From assembly GCF_028858725.1 (NCBI RefSeq), contig NC_084771.1, positions 11,622,915-11,686,914 on the forward strand: 64,000 nt of DNA, read 5' to 3'. Positions 44,340-55,090 of this stretch are shown here, piece after piece. Position 1 is the stretch's first letter. Every line of letters begins with the position of its first letter. The notes beneath the pieces are model-generated. The model was given only the letters and a program-made list of their open reading frames with translations. It made no database searches and was not told where the DNA came from. Position numbers and translations under genes: made by a program. Origin of the DNA: Colius striatus. Lineage: Eukaryota > Chordata > Aves > Coliiformes > Coliidae.

Positions 44340-47300
44340 ATGGGCTCCGCGCGCCGGCCGCCGGGGCAGCCCCTGACACGGCCGCCGACACTTCTCCCGT
44401 CCCCCCGGGAACCGGGGCGCGGGGCCGGGCTCAGGGCGTCCCCGGTGAGCATCGCCGGCGGAGCCACCGGTACCGGCGGAGCCGCGGTCTCGCCTCGCGG
44501 GGGGATGGAGCCCCGAGGGGACGGCAGGGGTGGGGGGTTTCCCACCTCAGAGTCTCGCACGGCCGGGCGGGGAGCGGGGCGGGGGGGCTCTCGGCGCTGC
44601 CCGGGCTTGCTCCCCTGCGCAGGGCAGCGGACCGGCTGAGCTCCTTCACCTTCCCGACTGCTTTACATGCAAACTGCTACCCGGCCATTGGCTGGCCGGG
44701 CAGTGCCGGCAGCAGCTGCCCGAGAGGGAAGAGGAGGAGTCCGGCGGTGGGTACGAGGTCGGGGTGCCTTTTGGGGTTCACGGGACTTGGACATATGAAA
44801 GCCCCCCTGAGGCAGTGCTTCCCCTGCTCGGGGCTGCGAGTGGAGGATGAGGGTCATGGCTGAGGAGGATGAGGAATGGGGCAAGATGCCAGCAGGAGAG
44901 AGCCTGGGCTGGGCCACTGTCATGGGAAGCAGGCAGGAAAGCACTCCATGGCATGAGGGCTGAGGTGGGGGTCTGCCCTGCACCTTCATTCATCATCCCC
45001 ATCCTTCATCCTCCCAACTTGAGTTCTGCTTGGCCACTCACTCCAGCATCACCAGGACAAGCAGAGTGAAGAGAGCTGATGGCTTCAGTGGCTGAGTTGT
45101 GGGGTGATCACCTGGCTCTTCACTGGAGACCACTTTCCCATAGGGGAAGCAGAATTGTCCCCAGCTCCTCCACTTCTGCCCAGCAGGAGCAGTAGCTGTA
45201 GCCCCATGGGTGTCCTCAGGGCAGCTCATTTCCCCAAGCAGAGGGACTTTGCAGGTCACTTCTCATTTGCACCTTCTCCCAAGAGACAGAGAAGCCAGTG
45301 CTCTTTGTCTCTCCTCATTTTAATTTGGGGTTTGGGCTTACTTGGACCTGTTTGACCAAAAGCAGAGGAAGCTCCAAATGACATCATGTAAATCCCTTTA
45401 CACCTCAATGATGGTGTGATCAGAAGTGCAGGACAGTAGAAGACATCCAGAGCTCCTTCCTGCAGTGCCTGCATGGTTACTCTGTTCTGCTGCTTGGCTC
45501 AGCCTCCCCCTCTCTTGTGGTGCTCTGCTCTGTGCCCCTTGGCTTTGCCATCCCCACTAGTGCTGCCCTGACCCTCTGGATCTCCTCATGGTGTCACATG
45601 GAGCTGCTGTAGAAATGAAGGCCTGATGTAGTTCTGTTTGACAAGGTAGCTGCTGGCAAGACAGGGGGCACTGAAGTTCCTGGCTCCGTGTGTCTCCTGG
45701 CTGGCAGTGACAACCAGGGGTCATGGTGGAGCAGCATCTGGCTTGCTGGTGGTTGCCATTGTGGTTGCTGTGTATGGACTCTTCTCAATGAGTTTCCCAT
45801 CTGTGTTTTCACTGGTGTGCACCCCTGGTGCCAGCTGTGCCATGCACCCATGTGCTGTGGAACCTGCTCTCACACTATCTCCTTGGGTAGTGTGTGAGGA
45901 GACCTTGGAGCCCCTCCATGTGCTCCTGGCCATGTGGTGGGTGCCAAGACATGGCTTACCCTTCGGCTTGCTGGGGCAGGAGCCCAGGAGCAGCTCAGCT
46001 GTCTCCACAGCTTCCCTTCATCCCAGTGCTGGGCAGGAAAGCTCAGTGCTTGTGGTGCAGGACCCTGGCTGCAAGACTGATGGGCTGCTCTCCTCTGGGA
46101 GGACTTTCACTAGCCAGATTTCTCCTGGTCCAGCGTTGCATTTGTCTCCTAGTTTGCCCTTTGCTTCTACTCACCAGGCAGTGCCTTCTTCCAGGCAGAG
46201 ACCAGCCTACGTTTCTTTTAGCCTGTCCCACTAGCAGTGACCCTGCTAGCAGTGCTCTGCCCAGTTCCCCAACCCCCTGTGTTGGCTTCTGTCTTGATGG
46301 TGTCCCTCTGGGAGCACCCAGCCAGGAGACCCCTCTCATTGCCTGGGCTTGGCTGGTGTGGGCTGCTGCAGGGAGAGCTGAGCAGAGCGTGTTCCCCACA
46401 GGTAGTGAAAATGTCCGGTGGTGACCCCGAGCGTCCCCAATTCCTCTTCGTGAAGGTGCTGGCAAGCCGGGGGCGGCTGGAGGCGGTGACCCAGCAGATG
46501 GGCTACCACCCACAGTACCTGGACAGCTTCCTCAAGACACAGCACTACCTGATGCACATGGACGGGCCGCTGCCCTTTGACTCCCGGCACTACATCGCCA
46601 TCATGGTGAGCTTCTGGAGGGGAAAGGGGGTTCCACACAGCCCCACACATCTCCCTGCTCTGCCCTGCACACCTCCCCGCTCTCCCTCCACCAGACAGCT
46701 TATGCTGTGGGCTTCTCTGCAGAGGCCAAACTCATGATGTCCTGGAGGCTGGGCAAGAGGTGGGCATGGGGTGCCCTGGTGCCCTGTCCCGCCAGTGCAG
46801 TGCAGGGATGCTGATGTGTTGCTCTTGCAGGCGGCGGCTCGGCACCAGTGCCGGTACCTGGTGAACCTGCACGTGCTGCAGTTCCTGCGGGCAGGGGGGG
46901 ATCCCCAGTGGCTGCGTGGCCTCGACTTCATTCCCCCCAAACTCCGCAACCTCAACGAGATCAACAAGATCCTGGCGCACCGGCCGTGGCTCATCACCAA
47001 GGAACACATTGAGGTATTGGGGAGGGGCTATCAGGCAGGGCCCGGGGGGGCAGCAGCACCCTGTCTGCCTGCCCATGGCACATCGCTGGTCTGTCTGTGT
47101 CCTCCAGAAGCTGCTCAAAATCAGCGAGTGGAGCTGGTCGCTGGCAGAGCTGGTGCACGCCGTCGTCCTCCTGGCACACTGCCACGCGCTCGCCAGCTTT
47201 GTGTTTGGCTGTGGCTGTGAGCAGGATGAGGGCCTGGGCGGCCGAGGCTCGCTGAAGCCCTTGTCACCCGGGAACCAGTGCTTCTGCGAAGCCACCGCTG

Positions 47301-50143
47301 GCAACGGCTGCAGCCAGGAGCTGCTGCGCATCAACCGCAAGCGGGTGAGCCCCCAAGGGTGGGCACGTGGGGGTAAGGGCAGCGTAGTCAGGACTGCTGC
47401 CCTTACCCCCCACCCTGTGTCTGTGCAGTCCCTGGACTCCTGCATGGAGCTGGATTCCCTCCGGGAACGCATGCAGCGGATCCACGTGGAGACTGAGGGC
47501 AGGGAGGAGACAAAGCTGCTGCAGCAGGACCGGGAGGAAGGTGAGGGGCTGGGAGCGGAGGTGGGTGCGCAGGGTGGGAGTTCATATGGCATAGCAGAGG
47601 CTTGCTCCCCGCATTTCTGTACTTTTATGAGGTTCAGAGAAGGGCTCTTGGGATGCTGGTGTGGGGGAAGGAGATGGTGGTGCTTCCCAAAGAGGAGCAG
47701 CAAGGCCTGGCTCTCAGTGCTTGCTGTGGCTGGGAACAGGGCAACTGAGCATCGCTCCGACCTGTCTGCTGGGCTCTCCCCTCTCACAGATATCGATGGG
47801 GAAGTCACCGGTGCCACCAACCTTGCATGCTATATGCAGGACCCTGACTTTGGATACCAGGACTTTGCCAGGCGTGACGAGGATCAGACGCAGGTATTCA
47901 GAGTCCAGGTGAGGTTTCCTGCTCTCTCCCCTCCTCTCCTTTCTCCTCCTCTCCAGGGAGCAGATGGTCACAGGGTGCCTGTGCAACCTGGATCTGACGC
48001 AGCTGCTCTTGCAAAATGCACACTAGGGCTGGGGAGAGAGAGATGGCCGGTGACTTCTGTCCCTGAGGGCTACCAATTTCTTCACAATGCCCTCACGGAG
48101 GCAACTGTCAAAATCATTCAAAAGCTGCCCGATGAGGGACGTTGTGGTTTGTGGCAGAGCCGTCCCCAGAGCAAGCCTATTGAATTCTGCTATGCCTGGA
48201 GGTCTCCAGCCCTTTTTCCTGGGAACATGCCCTGGGCTCCCTTTTGCAGTTGCAAAAGCCTCTTGCTGTGCTCAACAGGATTACTCCTGGGAAGACCATG
48301 GCTTCTCACTGGTCAACCGGCTCTACTCTGACATTGGGCATCTCCTGGATGAGAAGTTCCGGATGGTGGATGGGCTGCAAAGCAGTGCCATGGCCAAGCG
48401 ACAGGGCTGCGAACCCTCCGTCTTCAAGCGGGGCATCTGGAATTACATCCACTGCATGTTTGGCATTAGGTAGGGAAACCAGCCTCCCTGGCCCAGGGGA
48501 GAACACCAGCCTGAGCCCGGTGGGAGGAGGGTGAGGCACACCGGCTGCCTCGCAGAGGGGCTTGGAAAAGAGATGGAGGTGAGTTGCCTGCCTGGATGTT
48601 AGAATCATACAGTCACAGAATGGTAGGGGTTGGAAGGGATCTTTAGAGATCATCCAGTCCAACCCCCTGCAGAAGCAGCTCCACCTAGATCAGGTCACAC
48701 AGGAACGTGTTCAGGTGGGTTTTGAATACCTCCAAGAGAGGAGCCTCCACACCCTCCCTGGGCAGCTTGGTCAGGGCTCCCTCCCCTTAACAGTGAAATA
48801 GTTCTTCCTTATGTTTAAACGGAACTTTTTGTGTTCCAGCTGCTTTCCATCACCCTTTGTCTTGTCACTGGATACAATAGAAAAAAGTGCTGCCCCAACC
48901 TCCTGACATCCACCATTTAGATACTTAAAAATATTAATGAGATCTCGCCTCAGTCTCCTCAAGACTGAACAGCCCCAGGTCCCACAGCCTTTCCTCATAA
49001 GGAAGATGCTCCAGGCCCCTGATCACCTTGGTAGCCCTGCACTGGCCTCTCTCCAGCAGTTCCCTGTCTCTCTTGAGCTGGGGAGCCCAGAACCGGACAC
49101 AGGAATCTAGATGAGGCCTCACCATGGCAGAGCAGAGGGGGAGAAGAACCTTCCTTGACCTGCTGGCCACACTCTTCTGGATGCCCCCCACAATGCCATT
49201 GGCTTCTTGGCCATGAGGGCACATTGCTGGCTCATGGTTAGTTTATTATCAGCCAAGACTCCCAGGTCTCTCTCCACAGAGCAGGTCAATCCCCCAGCCA
49301 AGGCAGGGCACTTTGGGGATGGGGCTTGAGTGCCTGGTGGCCACAGCCATATGTCCCCCTGCCCTGCAGCTGTGCCATGCCCTAGGCAGACCACGGGTGA
49401 GGTGCTTTGTAGGGACGTGGTGCTGGCTGTGACTTGCTCCTGTGCTCCCCACAGGTACGATGACTACGACTATGCAGAAGTGAATCAGCTCCTGGAGCGA
49501 ATGCTCAAAGTTTACATTAAAACTGTAACCTGTTACCCAGAGAAGACAAACTCAGAAATGTTTGACAGGTTCTGGAAGCAGTTCAAGCACAGTGAAAAGG
49601 TGGGAGAGCCAGCCCGTCTCTGACCAGCTGCGGTGGGCTGGGAGCGAGCAAGGGCTGCAAGGGTTTTGAGGGTGTAGAGGAAAACTTTGAGCCACCGAAA
49701 CAGTCTGAGGCAGGTGGGGGAAAAATGGAAACTGGCTGTTTGTAAGGTGTTGAGCTTAGCAGGGTGTGGGGCTGTCTGCAGTGGGATGAGCACAGGGGCC
49801 ACCGACAGCACAGGGATCTCCAAGGCCATTACCCTACGGGGGAGTGGTGCAGCCAGGGACGGTGCTGCACACAGCTCTGGGAGACACCACAGCCTGCAGG
49901 ACTGAGAGGAGGGGAAAAGGGCAGCTGCCAGTGCTGGAAAACTGGCAGCATTTTGTCCCGTGCCAAACAGCCTCATTAGCCCGGGTGGGCTGTTGCTTGC
50001 AGTGCTGCCTGCCTGCAGCACGCCGCAGCTGCCACAACTCGCTTCTCCCTTAGGTGCACGTGAACCTGCTGATCCTGGAGGCGCGGATGCAGGCAGAGCT
50101 GCTGTACGCCTTGCAGGCCATCACCCAGTACATGATCTCCTAA
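44340..50143 (+). CDS. Sestrin family protein, SESN3-like, with altered leucine pocket
   Basis: Sestrins are stress-induced proteins that bind GATOR2 and restrain mTORC1; SESN1/2 also sense leucine. Exons: 44340-44444 (candidate), 46402-46605, 46831-47013, 47108-47344, 47429-47540, 47790-47908, 48279-48469, 49455-49599, 50054-50143; phases join to 461 residues. Exons 2-9 are certain. Blocks such as [13 protein letters not shown] and [19 protein letters not shown] resemble SESN3 most. The N-terminal redox triad (C110, Y112, H117) and the GATOR2-contact Asp pair (386/387) are present. In the leucine-pocket lid, SESN2 T374, Y375, T377, T386, L389 and R390 correspond here to Q354, S355, A357, P366, F369 and K370. 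Exon 1 is less sure: its ATG has a strong Kozak context and QPLTR resembles the SESN3 N-terminus. An alternative phase-0 first exon is 43977-44042. Confidence 0.9.
44445..46401 (+). other. Sestrin intron 1
   Basis: Intron of about 2 kb after the candidate first exon, running from the CpG island to the first certain sestrin exon. No repeat or additional FIPEKE-type sestrin exon was recognised. A chance FIPV frame near 46018 lacks a usable donor. Confidence 0.6.
48603..49290 (-). mobile_element. CR1 LINE fragment in sestrin intron 7
   Basis: About 690 bp of a 5'-truncated CR1, antisense to the sestrin and filling most of the intron between exons 7 and 8. The plus strand starts with the tail remnant, then GGGGTTGGAAGGGATCTTTAG. 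Minus-strand translations match the CR1 reverse transcriptase end ([20 protein letters not shown]). Confidence 0.94.
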
Positions 50144-51430
50144 GCAGCGGGGAGCTGCGCCGCGGCAGGGCCGGGCAGCAGCCTCTCTCCCTGGACTCGT
50201 GCGTGACCCGTTGCACAGGGAGGATGGAGAGGTGTTACTCATTTAGTTTACTTGACTGTCTTGTTCCCTGTTGTTTCCCCCCACCCCCATGGGGCTCCAG
50301 TGGCCCCGTTACGTGCAATTACCAAACTGTGAGGCAAGTCCGTGCTGCTGAGATGTCGGTGTTCTGCTGGAGACTTGAATGTGTCCAACAAGGAGGACTG
50401 CCAAAGACGTGGGTGGGGGGAGAGGGAGGGGGGAGGGACTCGGGCCAGTTTGGAGGGAGGCTTCCCTAGGAGCAAGAGCTCCTCACCCCGGCACTGGGGG
50501 AGCTTTGGCTGCTGAGGGGAAAGCTGGTTTCCTTCCCTCTGCTTGCAAGCCCCCGTCAGTGCCTGGTATCGTTGGGGTGATGCATCTGGCTCGGGAACAG
50601 CACAGGGAGCTCGTGGGTGCTTTGTAATGTCCTGACTCATGTGGTCAGGCAGGGAGGAGTGCTGGCTCTGAGCACTGTCCCAGCCCGGGAGAGGAAGGGG
50701 ATGCACTTGCTGTCCATTTCTCCTGCCCTTTAGGTCTGTGTGCCAAACCCCCCTGGGATAGACAAGTGATGACCCAGGCAAACTCCAAACTGTGAAACTT
50801 CCTGGCAGGGTGCTCTAGTGCTCTGTCTTCTCTGATAGCAGGGTGAGAAGGTCTCTTGCCAGTGTTCAGGCTCTGGAGGTTTCTGCAGGGGACTTTAGGC
50901 AGTCCTTGGGGAGCTTACCCCCAAAGCCCCTCCTCTGCTTCCCATCAGTGGGAGAGGACACCTCCTGAGTTAATGTGGCGTGGATCTTAATACCATGAGA
51001 AGGCTGAGGTCCTGTGCTCAGTCACTTGCTGCTTAACATCATGGTGGAGGAGCCCACAGTCAGCACCGCAAACCCCAGGAACCTTCTCCTTGAACCCGGG
51101 TGAAGAGGACTCCCTGGGCTGTCCCTGTTGGCAAAGTGGCAGCCTGTGCAGCAGCCTTGCCACTGCTGCTCCCTGCCCCAGGGCTGCTCCCTGTCTGTGC
51201 CACAACCCCTGGGCTGGGGAGGTACGAGGAATCAGGCACAGGCTGGGGAGAGCAGCCAGGAAGGGGCTGAGGGAGCCTGGGGCCAGGGCAGCTGCCAAGC
51301 GAGCCCAGCACACGCTGCTTCAGTCGACCTGTTTACTGCGTAAATGTATGGGGAGAAAACCTTGTGTATGGAAGCTACAGAAAACGCCTATTTTTGCTAA
51401 AAATATATTATGTTTGACATGGATGTGTGC
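50144..51430 (+). other. Sestrin 3' UTR (probable extent)
   Basis: Sequence after the TAA stop at 50141-50143. No AATAAA was found on the plus strand. The variant signal AATATA at 51402-51407, followed by a TG-rich stretch, is the likely poly(A) site. No domain-bearing frame is present. Confidence 0.55.
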
Positions 51431-54400
51431 TTTATTTCTGCCAGGTGGTGGGAAGGGGATCCCAGCTCACAGGGCCTGGCTGACTGCAGCCTCACCATGG
51501 CTCCAGCTCCAGGAAACAGAGAGTTCCCGGCTGCGGTGGGGTCCTGGACTGGCACCTCTGGGCCAGGGCCAGCAGCTGCTCACTAAGGCTGGACCCTTCC
51601 TGTTCAGCTCACCTGTATTCTCTTCCTATGCTCAAATAAGCAAATGTCACAGCAGAGCCTGATCAATAGGAAAAGGGAAGGTTTTCAAGGGGCTGGCTTC
51701 TTCCCTGCCTGGTGGGTGGGTGAAGTGGAGGTGCTGCTTCTGCAGCTGAGGAAGTTTGCTGCACTCACAAGCAGGTGCTCAGGGAGCAAGGCAAGAAATC
51801 AGGTCCAGCTCCTTCCCTTGCCATGCTGCAGGTGTGCTTCTTGCAGCAAAGGCTGGAGGAACCTGCACTGGGGCTGGGCCAGCTTACACTGGGCCAAGCA
51901 GCTGCCCAGGAAGTAAAATGCCAGGATAAGTGATGCTGGACAGTACAGTATTTGGCTCTGCAGTACTGGGATGGGCACTGCTGTACCATCATTTATCCCC
52001 AGCAAGGGCTGGGCACAGAGGGTGATAGCTGGGCATCCTGATCCTCAGTAGTGCTCTGAGCATCCTGGCTGCTTGCCAGGCATTTTGACAGCCTTTCCCT
52101 TGCCCCTGTGCAGGCAGCTCTGACCCTGAAGGGCTGGGAGCAGCCACAGCAGCCTGTTCTCTGCCTGGCCCATTGCTCCAGGGGCAAGTGGCATATCCAG
52201 GCTCCCCATGGCCCAGGACTGGTTCCCAGCACAATGCCAACAGCATCCCCATGGCCCAGGGCTGGTTCCCAGCACATACCAGCAGCATCCTCCCCACTCA
52301 CCATCACCCTGCACCACTGGGCAGAGAAGAGAAAGAAAGCAGCAACAACACAAAGCTGGCTATGGGCGAAGGCTGCCCATCTCCAGGAGATGAAGTGGGT
52401 TGCCTTTTGCCCTCATCTCTGGGCACCAAGAGCACAGGGCAGCTGCCACTTGCTCTGGCTCACAGAGCTGGTGACAGCAGCACAATGAGGGGCTCCATGG
52501 GCTGTTAACCCTGACGAGAAACAAGCACAGCTGCTCGCAAGGCCAGGGGAGACTGCCACCCTCACCTCTCTGACAAGAAAACAACCCCACATGATCTCAG
52601 AGCTGGAAAGCAGAAGCAGCAAACATCTACTCCCATGCCTGCAGAGTTACCATGTTCCAAGCAGATCTTGCAGCAGGTAACTCAAGTACAGAGGACTGTG
52701 CCACTGGAGAAGCCTGTAAGGGTCTTGTAGACCAGGCACTTCAGGGCGGCTCTACACCCACACCATAACTATAGCTTAGCTTTTTAAACCTATGAGCTGG
52801 TCCTTCACCTTATCAACCTCCCCTGCTCCTTTCCCGTGCCTGGCTGGGCTATGAAGCTGTTGAACTCACTGAGACTTTGAGGCATCCTGAGAAGGGCAGT
52901 GCAGGCACTACACCACTCAAGGTAAGCAGATGACTCCAAGTTGCATGGCATGCCTTAAGTTTGGCAACTTCAAGGCTTGGGACCCTGCACTGATGCCCCC
53001 TGCACCCTTCACCTACTCAGGCTAGGATATACCTCTCTTGCTCTGCAGCTGGAAGGAGAGCTGCAAGAGCCCAGGGTACCTCTCCTCTACAGGAACTCTC
53101 CAGGGGGTCCAGCATACTCATGTGGGAGTCAGGCCACTGTAACCTTACCTGGAATGACTGAGGGGAAGATGGAGACACATGCCCAAAATAGTCACCAAGG
53201 AATGGTGTGTCCTAGCCTGCAGAGAAAGGCAAGCTGCACTGAAGCAATGGTTACTGTCACAGCACCAACAACCCACCCATTGAAAGCCAGGCCTATGGGT
53301 GCTGGTCTTACCACAGCAGTGCAGGGGGAAAACATAGTACCTGGGAGCTGAAGGTACTACTGCTCTGCAGGCAACTACTCCATAGAGCAAAACAGTTATG
53401 ATGACAACTTGTGAGAGCTACGAGGTCTCCAAGGCTGCAAGAAAAGCTGACAAAGGGCAAACCAGGTGCAATGAACCCACATAGCTGTTAGGACAGAATG
53501 CAGCAGGACTCTTGGTGACTGCTGTGGATGGTGTCACACACATCTAAAGCGACCCTGAGCCACAGCATCCAGCTATCTATTCTACACTTTGCTTTCCTTG
53601 GCAAGGCTTAAGTGGCACGGGCCAACACTCCAATTGGCATAAGAAGTGTCAGGGGTTACTGAGGGAGTGCATGGTCCCCTGGTCTCTGTCAAGCTTAGAG
53701 TAGATCCACTCTGATTCAATCAACAGCTGCAGAATCCATCTTTTGTTTCTCCAACGACATCTATGTGCTTGCAGGGAGCCCCAGGTGCCCAAGCAATGCA
53801 TGAGGGACAGACAGTTCCCCTAAGGATCTCCTTCTTATTGCCCATTTTTGGAGACTGGGTTAAATCTTGATGCAGGAGCCTGAAGATTCCTTCCAGTTAC
53901 TTGCATTGTCTATTTTAACACATTATTCTACAATGGTGTCTATATCAGGTGTTGAATACTGAGTATCCAAGGCTTTGAATGCAGGTTTTCTGTCTGGAAA
54001 CATACTGTGCAATTTCATCAGTAAGACTTTCTCTGCAATTGTTTTAAAAACATCCCTGACTCGCTCTCCATGTATCTAACCAGGCCAGTGGAACCTGTGC
54101 TCTATCCCCCTTTCACTGTTTCTCATTATGTCCTTAACTGCCTCCACTCCCAAGCAATGTGGCTGGGGGCTCTGAACCAGTTGTGTCTCCTGCCAGAGCT
54201 CTCCCAAGCTGTGGAGCACAGAGCAATTCCAGGGAATAGAGAGACAACACCTCCTCTAGCCTCATCTCAGCTGTGAGAAGGCAGCCCTGCTACAATGACA
54301 TGCTGGTCTGATTCAAAGGCTCCACCACACTCCTCACAAGCTGCTTCACTGGCTCAGACTGGATCTGCATTCCTACTTGCCTTAGATCAAGGAAGCAGCC

Positions 54401-55090
54401 TTCAGGATATCCATATGAAGCCTCCTGTCCAGAGAGGCCTCTCACCCACTTGCACACCTCTCAGCAGCCCCAAGGAATGACCAGCTCCTGGATTCCATTC
54501 GCACCCCCTTTGCTTGGCAGCTCCAAGTCCTTACCTTCTAATATCGAAAATGCTCACCAGGTATAGCAACTTTCCTTTTTCTGATGGAGGATGTGGGGTA
54601 TTGCAAGCAAAGATGAAATCTCACTCACATGTTCCTCTGTCCTAATTAAGTGTCAGCATCTGCCTGAAAGAAGAGAGTAGCAGTGAATCCATCTCTATTC
54701 CTAAAGATAACTGGTAGATTTGTTGACATTTGAAGATGCTTGAATGCAGCTATATAAAATGAAGAGTCAGGTCTAGAGTGGCAAGGAATGAAGGGGCTAG
54801 GATGACTCTACTCTTGTCCTGCAGGAGTTAAAACTCCCCAGGGTCAGGTTTAGGGCTTGGCAATCCCATGGGTCCCTATGTCCCCCTGGCAAGTTGTAAC
54901 AAGGGGCTCTACATGTGGGCTGTCACTCTGCAACCCTTCCACCTCTGCCCAGTTAAGGGGCATTTCATCCAGGAGTTGCCCTAACAGCTGAAGAAGGCAA
55001 AGGAAAGAAGCCAAGGGCAAGGAAAAGAGTCCTGGTCCTCACCAGGGAAACAGAACAAACCGCATGAGACACTGCAGAGGATTACAGGTT
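51431..55090. other. Intergenic, no gene recognised
   Basis: No coding exon, RNA gene or known repeat was recognised apart from a two-copy 43-bp direct repeat at 52204-52289. A minus-strand AATAAA at 51431-51436 overlaps the end of the sestrin transcript, but without other support I do not call a gene from it. Confidence 0.55.

Noticed and set aside
46018-46050. Extra sestrin exon coding FIPV upstream of exon 2
   Set aside because: A short chance match to the FIPVEE motif of SESN2 that lacks a usable donor.
48369-48437. Compensating frameshifts as the cause of the altered sestrin leucine segment
   Set aside because: The other two frames do not restore the YNLTYNT-type sequence, the segment length equals that of SESN3, and neighbouring positions such as M358 and W374 stay aligned.
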